Both the position numbers and the translations under genes were made by a program. Shown one piece after another: positions 22,484 to 35,403 of a stretch of 64,000 nt of DNA (positions are counted from its first letter, which is position 1; the number at the start of each line of letters is the position of its first letter). Under the pieces are notes generated by a model, which saw nothing but the letters and a program-made list of their open reading frames with translations, made no database searches and was not told the origin of the DNA. The stretch spans positions 248,001 through 312,000 of the forward strand of contig NW_027478721.1 of NCBI RefSeq assembly GCF_051014685.1, read 5' to 3'. This stretch comes from Ptiloglossa arizonensis (taxonomy: Eukaryota > Arthropoda > Insecta > Hymenoptera > Colletidae).

Positions 22484-24427
22484 GAGATTCTACTTTCAGA
22501 GGCAACAGGAATTTTTGAGTTAGGTCAATCCGTTCGCGAGATATGGGAGTTTGAAGCCAAGAAATGGTTAAAGAAGGCAAAACATTTTTCGCAATTCTGC
22601 TGATCCAAACGCTTAACCAGAATGGCCTAGGGAAAAAATGCACATACCGCTGTAGTCGAGCGAGTTTCTACTTTCAGATGCATTAGGAATTTTTGGGTTA
22701 GGTCAATCCGTTCGCGAGATATGGCGGTTTGAAGCCAAGAAATGGTTGAGAAGGGAAAAAATTGTTCGCAATTCTGCTGCTCCAAAAGCTTAACCAGAAT
22801 GGCCTAAGGAAAAAATACACATACCGTTGTAATCGGGCGAGTTTCTACTTTCAGACGCAACAGGAATTTTTGGGTTAGGTCAATCCGTTCGCGAGATATG
22901 GGAGTTTGAAGCCAAGAAATGGTTGAGAAGGCAAAAAATTTTTCGCAATTCTGCTGCTCCAAACGCTTAACCAGAATGACCTAGGGAAAAAATACACATA
23001 CCGTTGTAATCGGGCGAGTTTCTACTTTCAGATGCAATAGGAATTTTTGGGTTATGTCAATCGGTTCGCGAGATATGGGAGTTTGAAGCCAAGAAATGGT
23101 TGAGAAGGCAAAACATTTTTCGCAATTCTGCTGCTCCATACGCTTAACCAGAATGGCCTAGTGAAAAAATACGCATATCGTTGTAATCGGGCGAGTTTCT
23201 ACTTTCAGACTCAGCAGGAATTTTTGGGTTTGGTCAATCCGTTCGCGAGATATGGGACTTTGAAGCTAAGAAATGGTTGAGAAGACAAAAAATTTTTCGC
23301 AATTCTGCTGCTCCAAACGCTTAACCAGAATGGGCTAGGGAAAAAATACACATACCGTTGTAATCGGGCGAGTTTCTACTTTCACACGCAACAGGAATTT
23401 TTGGGTTAGGTCAATCCGTTCGCGAGATATGGCAGATTGAAGCCAAGAAATGTTTGATAAGGCAAACAATTTTTCGCAATTCTGCTGCTCCAAACGCTTA
23501 ACCAGAGTGGCCTAGGGAAAAAATACACATACCGTTGTAATCGGGCGAGTTTCTACTTTCAGGTGCAATAGGAATTTTTGGGTTAGGTCAATCCGTCGCG
23601 AGATATGGGAGTTTGAAACCAAGAAATGGTTGAGAAGGCAAAAAATTTTTCGCACTTCTGCTGCTCCAAACGCTAACCAGAATGGGCTAGGGAAAAAATA
23701 CGCATACCGTTGTAATCGGGCGAGTTTCTACTTTCAGACTCAGCAGGAATTTTTGGGTTTGGTCAATCCGTTCGCGAGATATGGGACTTTGAAGCTAAGA
23801 AATGGTTGAGAAGACAACAAATTTTTCGCAATTCTGCTGCTCCAAACGCTTAACCAGAATGGGCTAGGGAAAAAATACACATACCGTTGTAATCGGGCGA
23901 GTTTCTACTTTCAGGTGCAATAGGAATTTTTGGGTTAGGTCAATCCGTCGCGAGATATGGGAGTTTGAAACCAAGAAATGGTTGAGAAGGCAAAAAATTT
24001 TTCGCACTTCTGCTGCTCCAAACGCTAACCAGAATGGGCTAGGGAAAAAATACGCATACCGTTGTAATCGGGCGAGTTTCTACTTTCAGACTCAGCAGGA
24101 ATTTTTGGGTTTGGTCAATCCGTTCGCGAGATATGGGACTTTGAAGCTAAGAAATGGTTGAGAAGACAACAAATTTTTCGCAATTCTGCTGCTCCAAACG
24201 CTTAACCAGAATGGGCTAGGGAAAAAATACACATACCGTTGTAATCGGGCGAGTTTTTACTTTCACACGCAACAGGAATTTTTGGGTTAGGTCAATCCGT
24301 TCGCGAGATATGGGAGTTTGAAGCCAAGAAATGGTTGAGAAGGCAAAAAATTTTTCGCAATTCTGCTGCTCCAAACGCTTAACCAGAATGACCTAGGGAA
24401 AAAATACACATACAGTTGTAATCGGGC
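22484..24427. repeat. 11-mer HOR, copy 1 (1944 bp, variant)
   Basis: Order is R X D T' S H G S G S H*. The G S pair is duplicated (23547-23898 and 23899-24250). The H C T end is reduced to one hybrid H* at 24251-24427. Monomer number stays eleven, but two 175-bp G monomers and no 178-bp C monomer give 1944 bp. It shares ccagagtgg at 23507 with copy 2. Confidence 0.88.
24251..24427. repeat. Hybrid monomer H/D/T
   Basis: It begins as the tttttac kind of H (cacacgcaac). It then carries gggagtttgaagcc and gaatgacctaggg, as D monomers do, and ends in acatacagttg, which otherwise precedes R. It closes the variant 11-mer copy directly before the next R. Confidence 0.78.
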
Positions 24428-26374
24428 GAGATTCTACTTTCAGAGGCAACAGGAATTTTTGAGTTAGGTCAATCCGTTCGCGAGATATGGGAGTTTGAAG
24501 CCAAGAAATGGTTAAAGAAGGCAAAACATTTTTCGCAATTCTGCTGATCCAAACGCTTAACCAGAATGGCCTAGGGAAAAAATGCACATACCGCTGTAGT
24601 CGAGCGAGTTTCTACTTTCAGATGCATTAGGAATTTTTGGGTTAGGTCAATCCGTTCGCGAGATATGGCGGTTTGAAGCCAAGAAATGGTTGAGAAGGGA
24701 AAAAATTGTTCGCAATTCTGCTGCTCCAAAAGCTTAACCAGAATGGCCTAAGGAAAAAATACACATACCGTTGTAATCGGGCGAGTTTCTACTTTCAGAC
24801 GCAACAGGAATTTTTGGGTTAGGTCAATCCGTTCGCGAGATATGGGAGTTTGAAGCCAAGAAATGGTTGAGAAGGCAAAAAATTTTTCGCAATTCTGCTG
24901 CTCCAAACGCTTAACCAGAATGACCTAGGGAAAAAATACACATACCGTTGTAATCGGGCGAGTTTCTACTTTCAGATGCAATAGGAATTTTTGGGTTATG
25001 TCAATCGGTTCGCGAGATATGGGAGTTTGAAGCCAAGAAATGGTTGAGAAGGCAAAACATTTTTCGCAATTCTGCTGCTCCATACGCTTAACCAGAATGG
25101 CCTAGTGAAAAAATACGCATATCGTTGTAATCGGGCGAGTTTCTACTTTCAGACTCAGCAGGAATTTTTGGGTTTGGTCAATCCGTTCGCGAGATATGGG
25201 ACTTTGAAGCTAAGAAATGGTTGAGAAGACAAAAAATTTTTCGCAATTCTGCTGCTCCAAACGCTTAACCAGAATGGGCTAGGGAAAAAATACACATACC
25301 GTTGTAATCGGGCGAGTTTCTACTTTCACACGCAACAGGAATTTTTGGGTTAGGTCAATCCGTTCGCGAGATATGGCAGATTGAAGCCAAGAAATGTTTG
25401 ATAAGGCAAACAATTTTTCGCAATTCTGCTGCTCCAAACGCTTAACCAGAGTGGCCTAGGGAAAAAATACACATACCGTTGTAATCGGGCGAGTTTCTAC
25501 TTTCAGGTGCAATAGGAATTTTTGGGTTAGGTCAATCCGTCGCGAGATATGGGAGTTTGAAACCAAGAAATGGTTGAGAAGGCAAAAAATTTTTCGCACT
25601 TCTGCTGCTCCAAACGCTAACCAGAATGGGCTAGGGAAAAAATACGCATACCGTTGTAATCGGGCGAGTTTCTACTTTCAGACTCAGCAGGAATTTTTGG
25701 GTTTGGTCAATCCGTTCGCGAGATATGGGACTTTGAAGCTAAGAAATGGTTGAGAAGACAACAAATTTTTCGCAATTCTGCTGCTCCAAACGCTTAACCA
25801 GAATGGGCTAGGGAAAAAATACACATACCGTTGTAATCGGGCGAGTTTTTACTTTCACACGCAACAGGAATTTTTGGGTTAGGTCAATCCGTTCGCGAGA
25901 TATGGCAGATTGAAGCCAAGAAATGGTTGATAAGGCAAAAAATTTTTCGCAATTCTGCTGCTCCAAACGCTTAACCAGAATGGCCTAGGGAAAAAATACA
26001 CATACCGTTGTAATCGGGCGAGTTTCTACTTTCAGATGCAACAGGAATTTTTGGGTTAGGTCAATCCGTTCGCGAGATATGGGAGTTTGAAGCCAGGAAA
26101 TGGTTAAAGAAGGCAAAAAATTTTTCGCAATTCTGTTGCTCCAAACGCTTAACCAGAATGGCCTAGGGAAAAAATACACATACCGTTGTAATCGGGCGAG
26201 TTTCTACTTTCAGATGCAATAGGAATTTTTGGGTTAGGTCAATCCGTTCGCGAGATATGGGAGTTTGAAGGCAAGAAATGGTTGAGAAGGCAAAAAATTT
26301 TTCGCAATTCTGCTGCTCCAAACGCTTAACCAGAATGGCCTAGGGAAAAAATACACATACAGTTGTAATCGGGC
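24428..26374. repeat. 11-mer HOR, copy 2 (1947 bp)
   Basis: Full order R X D T' S H G S H C T. Length is accounted for exactly by one R (178), one C (178), one G (175) and eight 177-bp monomers. The ccagagtgg variant at about 25451 is shared with copy 1 and absent from copy 3. Confidence 0.93.
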
Positions 26375-28321
26375 GAGATTCTACTTTCAGAGGCAACAGG
26401 AATTTTTGAGTTAGGTCAATCCGTTCGCGAGATATGGGAGTTTGAAGCCAAGAAATGGTTAAAGAAGGCAAAACATTTTTCGCAATTCTGCTGATCCAAA
26501 CGCTTAACCAGAATGGCCTAGGGAAAAAATGCACATACCGCTGTAGTCGAGCGAGTTTCTACTTTCAGATGCATTAGGAATTTTTGGGTTAGGTCAATCC
26601 GTTCGCGAGATATGGCGGTTTGAAGCCAAGAAATGGTTGAGAAGGGAAAAAATTGTTCGCCATTCTGCTGCTCCAAAAGCTTAACCAGAATGGCCTAAGG
26701 AAAAAATACACATACCGTTGTAATCGGGCGAGTTTCTACTTTCAGACGCAACAGGAATTTTTGGGTTAGGTCAATCCGTTCGCGAGATATGGGAGTTTGA
26801 AGCCAAGAAATGGTTGAGAAGGCAAAAAATTTTTCGCAATTCTGCTGCTCCAAACGCTTAACCAGAATGACCTAGGGAAAAAATACACATACCGTTGTAA
26901 TCGGGCGAGTTTCTACTTTCAGATGCAATAGGAATTTTTGGGTTATGTCAATCGGTTCGCGAGATATGGGAGCTTGAAGCCAAGAAATGGTTGAGAAGGC
27001 AAAACATTTTTCGCAATTCTGCTGCTCCATACGCTTAACCAGAATGGCCTAGTGAAAAAATACGCATATCGTTGTAATCGGGCGAGTTTCTACTTTCAGA
27101 CTCAGCAGGAATTTTTGGGTTTGGTCAATCCGTTCGCGAGATATGGGACTTTGAAGCTAAGAAATGGTTGAGAAGACAAAAAATTTTTCGCAATTCTGCT
27201 GCTCCAAACGCTTAACCAGAATGGGCTAGGGAAAAAATACACATACCGTTGTAATCGGGCGAGTTTCTACTTTCACACGCAACAGGAATTTTTGGGTTAG
27301 GTCAATCCGTTCGCGAGATATGGCAGATAGAAGCCAAGAAATGTTTGATAAGGCAAACAATTTTTCGCAATTCTGCTGCTCCAAACGCTTAACCAGAATG
27401 GCCTAGGGAAAAAATACACATACCGTTGTAATCGGGCGAGTTTCTACTTTCAGGTGCAATAGGAATTTTTGGGTTAGGTCAATCCGTCGCGAGATATGGG
27501 AGTTTGAAACCAAGAAATGGTTGAGAAGGCAAAAAATTTTTCGCACTTCTGCTGCTCCAAACGCTAACCAGAATGGGCTAGGGAAAAAATACGCATACCG
27601 TTGTAATCGGGCGAGTTTCTACTTTCAGACTCAGCAGGAATTTTTGGGTTTGGTCAATCCGTTCGCGAGATATGGGACTTTGAAGCTAAGAAATGGTTGA
27701 GAAGACAACAAATTTTTCGCAATTCTGCTGCTCCAAACGCTTAACCAGAATGGGCTAGGGAAAAAATACACATACCGTTGTAATCGGGCGAGTTTTTACT
27801 TTCACACGCAACAGGAATTTTTGGGTTAGGTCAATCCGTTCGCGAGATATGGCAGATTGAAGCCAAGAAATGGTTGATAAGGCAAAAAATTTTTCGCAAT
27901 TCTGCTGCTCCAAACGCTTAACCAGAATGGCCTAGGGAAAAAATACACATACCGTTGTAATCGGGCGAGTTTCTACTTTCAGATGCAACAGGAATTTTTG
28001 GGTTAGGTCAATCCGTTCGCGAGATATGGGAGTTTGAAGCCAGGAAATGGTTAAAGAAGGCAAAAAATTTTTCGCAATTCTGTTGCTCCAAACGCTTAAC
28101 CAGAATGGCCTAGGGAAAAAATACACATACCGTTGTAATCGGGCGAGTTTCTACTTTCAGATGCAATAGGAATTTTTGGGTTAGGTCAATCCGTTCGCGA
28201 GATATGGGAGTTTGAAGGCAAGAAATGGTTGAGAAGGCAAAAAATTTTTCGCAATTCTGCTGCTCCAAACGCTTAACCAGAATGGCCTAGGGAAAAAATA
28301 CACATACAGTTGTAATCGGGC
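26375..28321. repeat. 11-mer HOR, copy 3 (1947 bp)
   Basis: Same order and length as copy 2. Private variants shared with copy 4 are gttcgccattc (26661) and gagcttgaag (26973). A change in cagatagaag (about 27329) is private to this copy. Confidence 0.93.
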
Positions 28322-29739
28322 GAGATTCTACTTTCAGAGGCAACAGGAATTTTTGAGTTAGGTCAATCCGTTCGCGAGATATGGGAGTTTGAAGCCAAGA
28401 AATGGTTAAAGAAGGCAAAACATTTTTCGCAATTCTGCTGATCCAAACGCTTAACCAGAATGGCCTAGGGAAAAAATGCACATACCGCTGTAGTCGAGCG
28501 AGTTTCTACTTTCAGATGCATTAGGAATTTTTGGGTTAGGTCAATCCGTTCGCGAGATATGGCGGTTTGAAGCCAAGAAATGGTTGAGAAGGGAAAAAAT
28601 TGTTCGCCATTCTGCTGCTCCAAAAGCTTAACCAGAATGGCCTAAGGAAAAAATACACATACCGTTGTAATCGGGCGAGTTTCTACTTTCAGACGCAACA
28701 GGAATTTTTGGGTTAGGTCAATCCGTTCGCGAGATATGGGAGTTTGAAGCCAAGAAATGGTTGAGAAGGCAAAAAATTTTTCGCAATTCTGCTGCTCCAA
28801 ACGCTTAACCAGAATGACCTAGGGAAAAAATACACATACCGTTGTAATCGGGCGAGTTTCTACTTTCAGATGCAATAGGAATTTTTGGGTTATGTCAATC
28901 GGTTCGCGAGATATGGGAGCTTGAAGCCAAGAAATGGTTGAGAAGGCAAAACATTTTTCGCAATTCTGCTGCTCCATACGCTTAACCAGAATGGCCTAGT
29001 GAAAAAATACGCATATCGTTGTAATCGGGCGAGTTTCTACTTTCAGACTCAGCAGGAATTTTTGGGTTTGGTCAATCCGTTCGCGAGATATGGGACTTTG
29101 AAGCTAAGAAATGGTTGAGAAGACAAAAAATTTTTCGCAATTCTGCTGCTCCAAACGCTTAACCAGAATGGGCTAGGGAAAAAATACACATACCGTTGTA
29201 ATCGGGCGAGTTTTTACTTTCACACGCAACAGGAATTTTTGGGTTAGGTCAATCCGTTCGCGAGATATGGCAGATTGAAGCCAAGAAATGGTTGATAAGG
29301 CAAAAAATTTTTCGCAATTCTGCTGCTCCAAACGCTTAACCAGAATGGCCTAGGGAAAAAATACACATACCGTTGTAATCGGGCGAGTTTCTACTTTCAG
29401 ATGCAACAGGAATTTTTGGGTTAGGTCAATCCGTTCGCGAGATATGGGAGTTTGAAGCCAGGAAATGGTTAAAGAAGGCAAAAAATTTTTCGCAATTCTG
29501 TTGCTCCAAACGCTTAACCAGAATGGCCTAGGGAAAAAATACACATACCGTTGTAATCGGGCGAGTTTCTACTTTCAGATGCAATAGGAATTTTTGGGTT
29601 AGGTCAATCCGTTCGCGAGATATGGGAGTTTGAAGGCAAGAAATGGTTGAGAAGGCAAAAAATTTTTCGCAATTCTGCTGCTCCAAACGCTTATCCAGAA
29701 TGGCCTAGGGAAAAAATACACATACAGTTGTAATCGGGC
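28322..29739. repeat. 11-mer HOR, copy 4, truncated to 8 monomers
   Basis: Order is R X D T' S H C T (1418 bp). H G S has been removed between the two H positions, joining S directly to the tttttac kind of H. It carries gttcgccattc (28608) and gagcttgaag (28920), each exactly 1947 bp after the copy 3 site. Confidence 0.9.
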
Positions 29740-30094
29740 GAGATTCTACTTTCAGAGGCAACAGGAATTTTTGAGTTAGGTCAATCCGTTCGCGAGATAT
29801 GGGAGTTTGAAGCCAAGAAATGGTTAAAGAAGGCAAAACATTTTTCGCAATTCTGTTGCTCCAAACGCTTAACCAGAATGGCCTAGGGAAAAAATACACA
29901 TACCGTTGTAATCGGGCGAGTTTCTACTTTCAGATGCAATAGGAATTTTTGGGTTAGGTCAATCCGTTCGCGAGATATGGGAGTTTGAAGGCAAGAAATG
30001 GTTGAGAAGGCAAAAAATTTTTCGCAATTCTGCTGCTCCAAACGCTTAACCAGAATGGCCTAGGGAAAAAATACACATACAGTTGTAATCGGGC
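29740..30094. repeat. Two-monomer insert (R/C hybrid, T)
   Basis: R* (29740-29917) is R on the left (gagattctac, agaggcaac, gcaaaacattt) and C on the right (gttgctcc). T follows. The pair sits between a T and the next normal R. It is a small duplication created by exchange between R and C monomers, both of which carry the 178-bp ttaaag insertion. Confidence 0.82.
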
Positions 30095-30803
30095 GAGATT
30101 CTACTTTCAGAGGCAACAGGAATTTTTGAGTTAGGTCAATCCGTTCGCGAGATATGGGAGTTTGAAGCCAAGAAATGGTTAAAGAAGGCAAAACATTTTT
30201 CGCAATTCTGCTGATCCAAACGCTTAACCAGAATGGCCTAGGGAAAAAATGCACATACCGCTGTAGTCGAGCGAGTTTCTACTTTCAGATGCATTAGGAA
30301 TTTTTGGGTTAGGTCAATCCGTTCGCGAGATATGGCGGTTTGAAGCCAAGAAATGGTTGAGAAGGGAAAAAATTGTTCGCAATTCTGCTGCTCCAAAAGC
30401 TTAACCAGAATGGCCTAAGGAAAAAATACACATACCGTTGTAATCGGGCGAGTTTCTACTTTCAGACGCAACAGGAATTTTTGGGTTAGGTCAATCCGTT
30501 CGCGAGATATGGGAGTTTGAAGCCAAGAAATGGTTGAGAAGGCAAAAAATTTTTCGCAATTCTGCTGCTCCAAACGCTTAACCAGAATGACCTAGGGAAA
30601 AAACACACATACCGTTGTAATCGGGCGAGTTTCTACTTTCAGATGCAATAGGAATTTTTGGGTTATGTCAATCGGTTCGCGAGATATGGGAGTTTGAAGC
30701 CAAGAAATGGTTGAGAAGGCAAAACATTTTTCGCAATTCTGCTGCTTCAAACGCTTAACCAGAATGGCCTAGTGAAGAAATACGCATTCCGTTGTAATCG
30801 GGC
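30095..30803. repeat. 11-mer HOR, last partial copy (R X D T')
   Basis: Four monomers matching the start of the 11-mer, including caatcggttcgcg in T'. It lacks gttcgccattc, so it resembles copies 0-2 at that site rather than 3-4. It switches to an E monomer at 30804. Confidence 0.85.
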
Positions 30804-32572
30804 GAGTTTCTACTTTCAGACGCAGCAGGAATTTTTGGGTTTGGTCAATCCGTTCGCGAGATATGGGACTTTGAAGCTGAGAAATGGTTCAGAAGACAAC
30901 AAATTTTTCGCAATTCTGCTGCTCCAAACGCTTAACCAGAATGGGCTAGGGAAAAAATACACATACCGTTGTAATCGGGCGAGTTTCTAATTTCACACGC
31001 AACAGGAATTTTTGGGTTAGTTCAATCCGTTCGCAAGATATGGGAGTTTGAAGCCAAGAAATGGTTGAGAAGGCAAAAAATTTTTCGCAATTCTGCTGCT
31101 CCAAACGCTTAACCAGAATGGCCTAGGGAAAAAATACACATACCGCTGTAGTCGAGCGAGTTTCTACTTTCAGATGCAATAGGAATTTTTGGGTTAGGTC
31201 AATCCGTTCGCGAGATATGGCGGTTTGAAGCCAAGAAATGGTTGAGAAGGGAAAAAATTTTTCGCAATTCTGCTGCTCCAAACGCTTAACCAGAATGGCC
31301 TAGTGAAAAAATACGCATATCGTTGTAATCGGGCGAGTTTCTACTTTCAGACTCAGCAGGAATTTTTGGGTTTGGTCAATCCGTTCGCGAGATATGGGAC
31401 TTTGAAGCTAAGAAATGGTTGAGAAGGCAAACAATTTTTCGCAATTCTGCTGCTCCAAACGCTTAACCAGAATGGGCTAGGGAAAAAATACACATACCGT
31501 TGTAATCGGGCGAGTTTCTACTTTCACAGGCAACAGGAATTTTTGGGTTAGGTCAATCCGTTCGCGAGATATGGCAGATTGAAGCCAAGAAATGGTTGAT
31601 AAGGCAAACAATTTTTCGCAATTCTGCTGCTCCAAACGCTTAACCAGAATGGCCTAGGGAAAAAATACACATACCATTGTAATCGGGCGAGTTTCTACTT
31701 TCAGGTGCAATAGGAATTTTTGGGTTAGGTCAATCCGTCGCGAGATATGGGAGTTTGAAACCAAGAAATGGTTGAGAAGGCAAAAAATTTTTCGCACTTC
31801 TGCTGCTCCAAACGCTAACCAGAATGGGCTAGGGAAAAAATACGCATACCGTTGTAATCGGGCGAGTTTCTACTTTCAGACTCAGCAGGAATTTTTGGGT
31901 TTGGTCAATCCGTTCGCGAGATATGGGACTTTGAAGCTAAGAAATGGTTGAGAAGACAACAAATTTTTCGCAATTCTGCTGCTCCAAACGCTTAACCAGA
32001 ATGGGCTAGGGAAAAAATACACATACCGTTGTAATCGGGCGAGTTTCTACTTTCACACGCAACAGGAATTTTTGGGTTAGGTCAATCCGTTCGCGAGATA
32101 TGGCACATTGAATCCAAGAAATGGTTGATAAGGCAAAAAATTTTTCGCAATTCTGCTGCTCCAAACGCTTAACCAGAATGGGCTAGGGAAAAAATACACA
32201 TACCGTTGTAATCGGGCGAGTTTCTACTTTCAGATGCAACAGGAATTTTTGGGTTAGGTCAATCCGTTCGCGAGATATGGGAGTTTGAAGCCAGGAAATG
32301 GTTAAAGAAGGCAAAAAATTTTTCGCAATTCTGTTGCTCCAAACGCTTAACTAGAATGGCCTAGGGAAAAAATACACATACCGTTGTAATCGGGCGAGTT
32401 TCTACTTTCAGATGCAATAGGAATTTTTGGGTTAGGTCAATCCGTTCGCGAGATATGGGAGTTTGAAGGCAAGAAATGGTTGAGAAGGCAAAAAATTTTT
32501 CGCAATTCTGCTGCTCCAAACGCTTAACCAGAATGGCCTAGGGAAAAAATACACATACAGTTGTAATCGGGC
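30804..32572. repeat. 11-mer-derived block, 10 monomers
   Basis: Order is E H X S H G S H C T. S H G S H C T is the 11-mer module again, here preceded by E H X instead of R X D T'. The E (30804) follows cgcattccg and H (30981) has ctaatttcac. In X (31158) gcaatagg replaces the gcattagg of the 11-mer copies. Confidence 0.82.
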
Positions 32573-33457
32573 GAGATTCTACTTTCAGAGGCAACAGGAA
32601 TTTTTGAGTTAGGTCAATCCGTTCGCGAGATATGGGAGTTTGAAGCCAAGAAATGGTTAAAGAAGGCAAAAAATTTCTCGCAATTCTGCTGCTCCAAACG
32701 CTTAACCAGAATGGCCGAGGGAAAAAATACACATACCGTTGTAATCGGGCGAGTTTCTACTTTCAGATGCAATAGGAATTTTTGGGTTAGGTCAATCCGT
32801 TCGCGAGATATGGGAGTTTGAAGGCAAGAAATGGTTGAGAAGGCAAAAAATTTTTCGCAATTCTGCTGCTCCAAACGCTTAACCAGAATGGCCTAGGGAA
32901 AAAATACACATACAGTTGTAATCGGGCGAGATTCTACTTTCAGAGGCAACAGGAATTTTTGAGTTAGGTCAATCTGTTCGCGAGATATGGGAGTTTGAAG
33001 CTAAGAAATGGTTGAGAAGACAACAAATTTTTCGCAGTTCTGCTGCTCCAAACGCTTAACCAGAATGGCCTAGGGAAAAAATACACATACCGTTGTAATC
33101 GGACGAGTTTCTACTTTCAGGTGCAATAGGAAATTTTGGGTTAGGTCAATCTGTCGCGAGATATGGGAGTTTGAAGACAAGAAATGGTTGAGAAGGCGAA
33201 AAATTTTTCGCACTTCTGCTGCTCCAAACGCTTAACCAGAATGTCCTAGTGAAAAAATACATATACCGTTGTAATCGGGCGAGTTTCTACTTTCACACGC
33301 AACAGGAATTTTTGGGTTAGGTCAATCCGTTCGCGAGATATGGGAGTTTGAAGCTAAGAAATGGTTGTGAAGGCATAAAATTTTTCACAATTCTGCTGAT
33401 CCAAACGCTTAACCAGAATGGCCTAGGGAAAAAATACACATACCGCTGTAGTCGGGC

Positions 33458-33633
33458 GAGTTTCTACTTTCAGACGCAACAGGAAATTTTGGGTTAGGTC
33501 AATCCGTCGCGAGATATGGGAGTTTGAAACCAAGGAATGGTTGAGAAGGCAAAAAATTTTTCGCACTTCTGCTGCTCCAAACGCTTAACCAGAATGGGCT
33601 AGGGAAAAAATACGCATACCGTTGTAATCGGGC
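33458..33633. repeat. Hybrid monomer D/G'
   Basis: The left part is D-like (agacgcaacagg). It continues with the G' features gaaattttggg, ccgtcgcg and gaaaccaaggaatgg, giving 176 bp. In the paralogous block the interval 37349-38056 holds four monomers (X T' H G), and caaggaatgg occurs at the end of that G. This monomer therefore looks like the result of a three-monomer deletion. Confidence 0.78.
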
Positions 33634-34871
33634 GAGTTTCTACTTTCAGACGCAACAGGAATTTTTGGGTTAGGTCAATCCGTTCGCGAGATATGGGAGT
33701 TTGAAGCCAAGAAATGGTTGAGAAGGCAAAAAATTTTTCGCAATTCTGCTGCTCCAAACGCTTAACCAGAATGACCTAGGGAAAAAATACACATACCGTT
33801 GTAATCGGGCGAGTTTCTACTTTCAGATGCAATAGGAATTTTTGGGTTATCTCAATCCGTTCGCGAGATATGGGAGTTTGAAGCCAAGAAATGGTTGAGA
33901 AGGCGAAACATTTTTCGCAATTCTGCTGCTCCAAACGCTTAACCAGAATGGGCTAGGGAAAAAATACACATACCGTTGTAATAGGGCGAGTTTCTACTTT
34001 CAGATGCAATAGGAATTTTTGGGTTAGGTCAATCCGTTCGCGAGATATGGGAGTTTGAAGGCAAGAAATGGTTGGGAAGGCAAAAAATTTTTCGCAATTC
34101 TGCTGCTCCAAACGCTTAACCAGAATGGCCTAGGGAAAAAATACACACAGTTGTAATCGGGCGTGTTTGTACTTTCAGAGGCAACAGGAATTTTTGAGTT
34201 AGGTCAATCCGTTCGCGAGATATGGGAGTTTGAAGCCAAGAAATGGTTAAAGAAGGCAAAAAATTTCTCGCAATTCTGCCGCTCCAAACGCTTAACCAGA
34301 ATGGCCTAGGGAAGAAATACGCATATCGTTGTAATCGGGCGAGTTTCTACTTTCAGACGCAGAAGGAATTTTTGGGTTTGGTCAATCCGTTCGCGAGATA
34401 TGGGACTTTGAAGCTGAGAAATGGTTCAGAAGACAACAAATTTTTCGCAATTCTGCTGCTCCAAACGCTTAACCAGAATGGGCTAGGGAAAAAATACACA
34501 TACCGTTGTAATCGGGCGAGTTTCTACTTTCACACGCAACAGGAATTTTTGGGTTAGTTCAATCCGTTCGCAAGATATGGGAGTTTGAAGCCAAGAAATG
34601 GTTGAGAAGGCAAAAAATTTATCGCAATTCTGCTGCTCCAAACGCTTAACCAGAATGGCCTAGGGAAAAAATACACATACCGTTGTAATCGGGCGAGTTT
34701 CTACTTTGAGATGCAACAGGAATTTTTGGGTAAGTTCAATCCGTTCGCGAGATATGGGAGTTTGAAGCTAAGAAATGTTTGAGAAGACAACAAATTTTTC
34801 GCACTTCTGCTGCTCCAAACGCTTAACCAGAATGGCCTAGCGAAAAAATACACATACCGCTGTAGTCGAGC

Positions 34872-35048
34872 GAGTTTCTACTTTCAGATGCAATAGGAAT
34901 TTTTGGGTTAGGTCAATCCGTTCGCGAGATATGGGACTTTGAAGCTGAGAAATGGTTCAGAAGACAACAAATTTTTCGCAATTCTGCTGCTCCAAACGCT
35001 TAACCAGAATGGGCTAGGGAAAAAATACACATACCGTTGTAATCGGGC
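34872..35048. repeat. Hybrid monomer X/E
   Basis: The left part follows tgtagtcgagc and has agatgcaatagg, as X. The right part has gggactttgaagctgag and ggttcag, as E. The switch lies in the shared tccgttcgcgagatatgg segment. The same hybrid recurs at 39824-40000, so it arose before the two long blocks separated. Confidence 0.85.
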
Positions 35049-35225
35049 GAGTTTCTACTTTCACACGCAACAGGAATTTTTGGGTTAGTTCAATCCGTTC
35101 GCAAGATATGGGAGTTTGAAGCCAAGAAATGGTTGAGAAGGCAAAAAATTTATCGCAATTCTGCTGCTCCAAACGCTTAACCAGAATGGCCTAGGGAAAA
35201 AATACACATACCGTTGTAATCGGGC

Positions 35226-35403
35226 GAGTTTCTACTTTGAGATGCAACAGGAATTTTTGGGTAAGTTCAGTCCGTTCGCGAGGTATGGGAGTTTGAAGCC
35301 AAGAAATGGTTAAAGAAGGCAAAAAATTTCTCGCAATTCTGCTGCTCCAAACGCTTAACCAGAATGGCCTAGGGAAGAAATACGCATATCGTTGTAATCG
35401 GGC
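35226..35403. repeat. Hybrid monomer B/R (178 bp)
   Basis: The left part is B (tttgagatgc, gggtaagttc). The right part has gccaagaaatggttaaag and gcaaaaaatttctcgc, as R. It also has cagtccg and gaggtatgg, which look like private point changes. A hybrid of the same kind starts at 40178 in the second long block. Confidence 0.8.
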
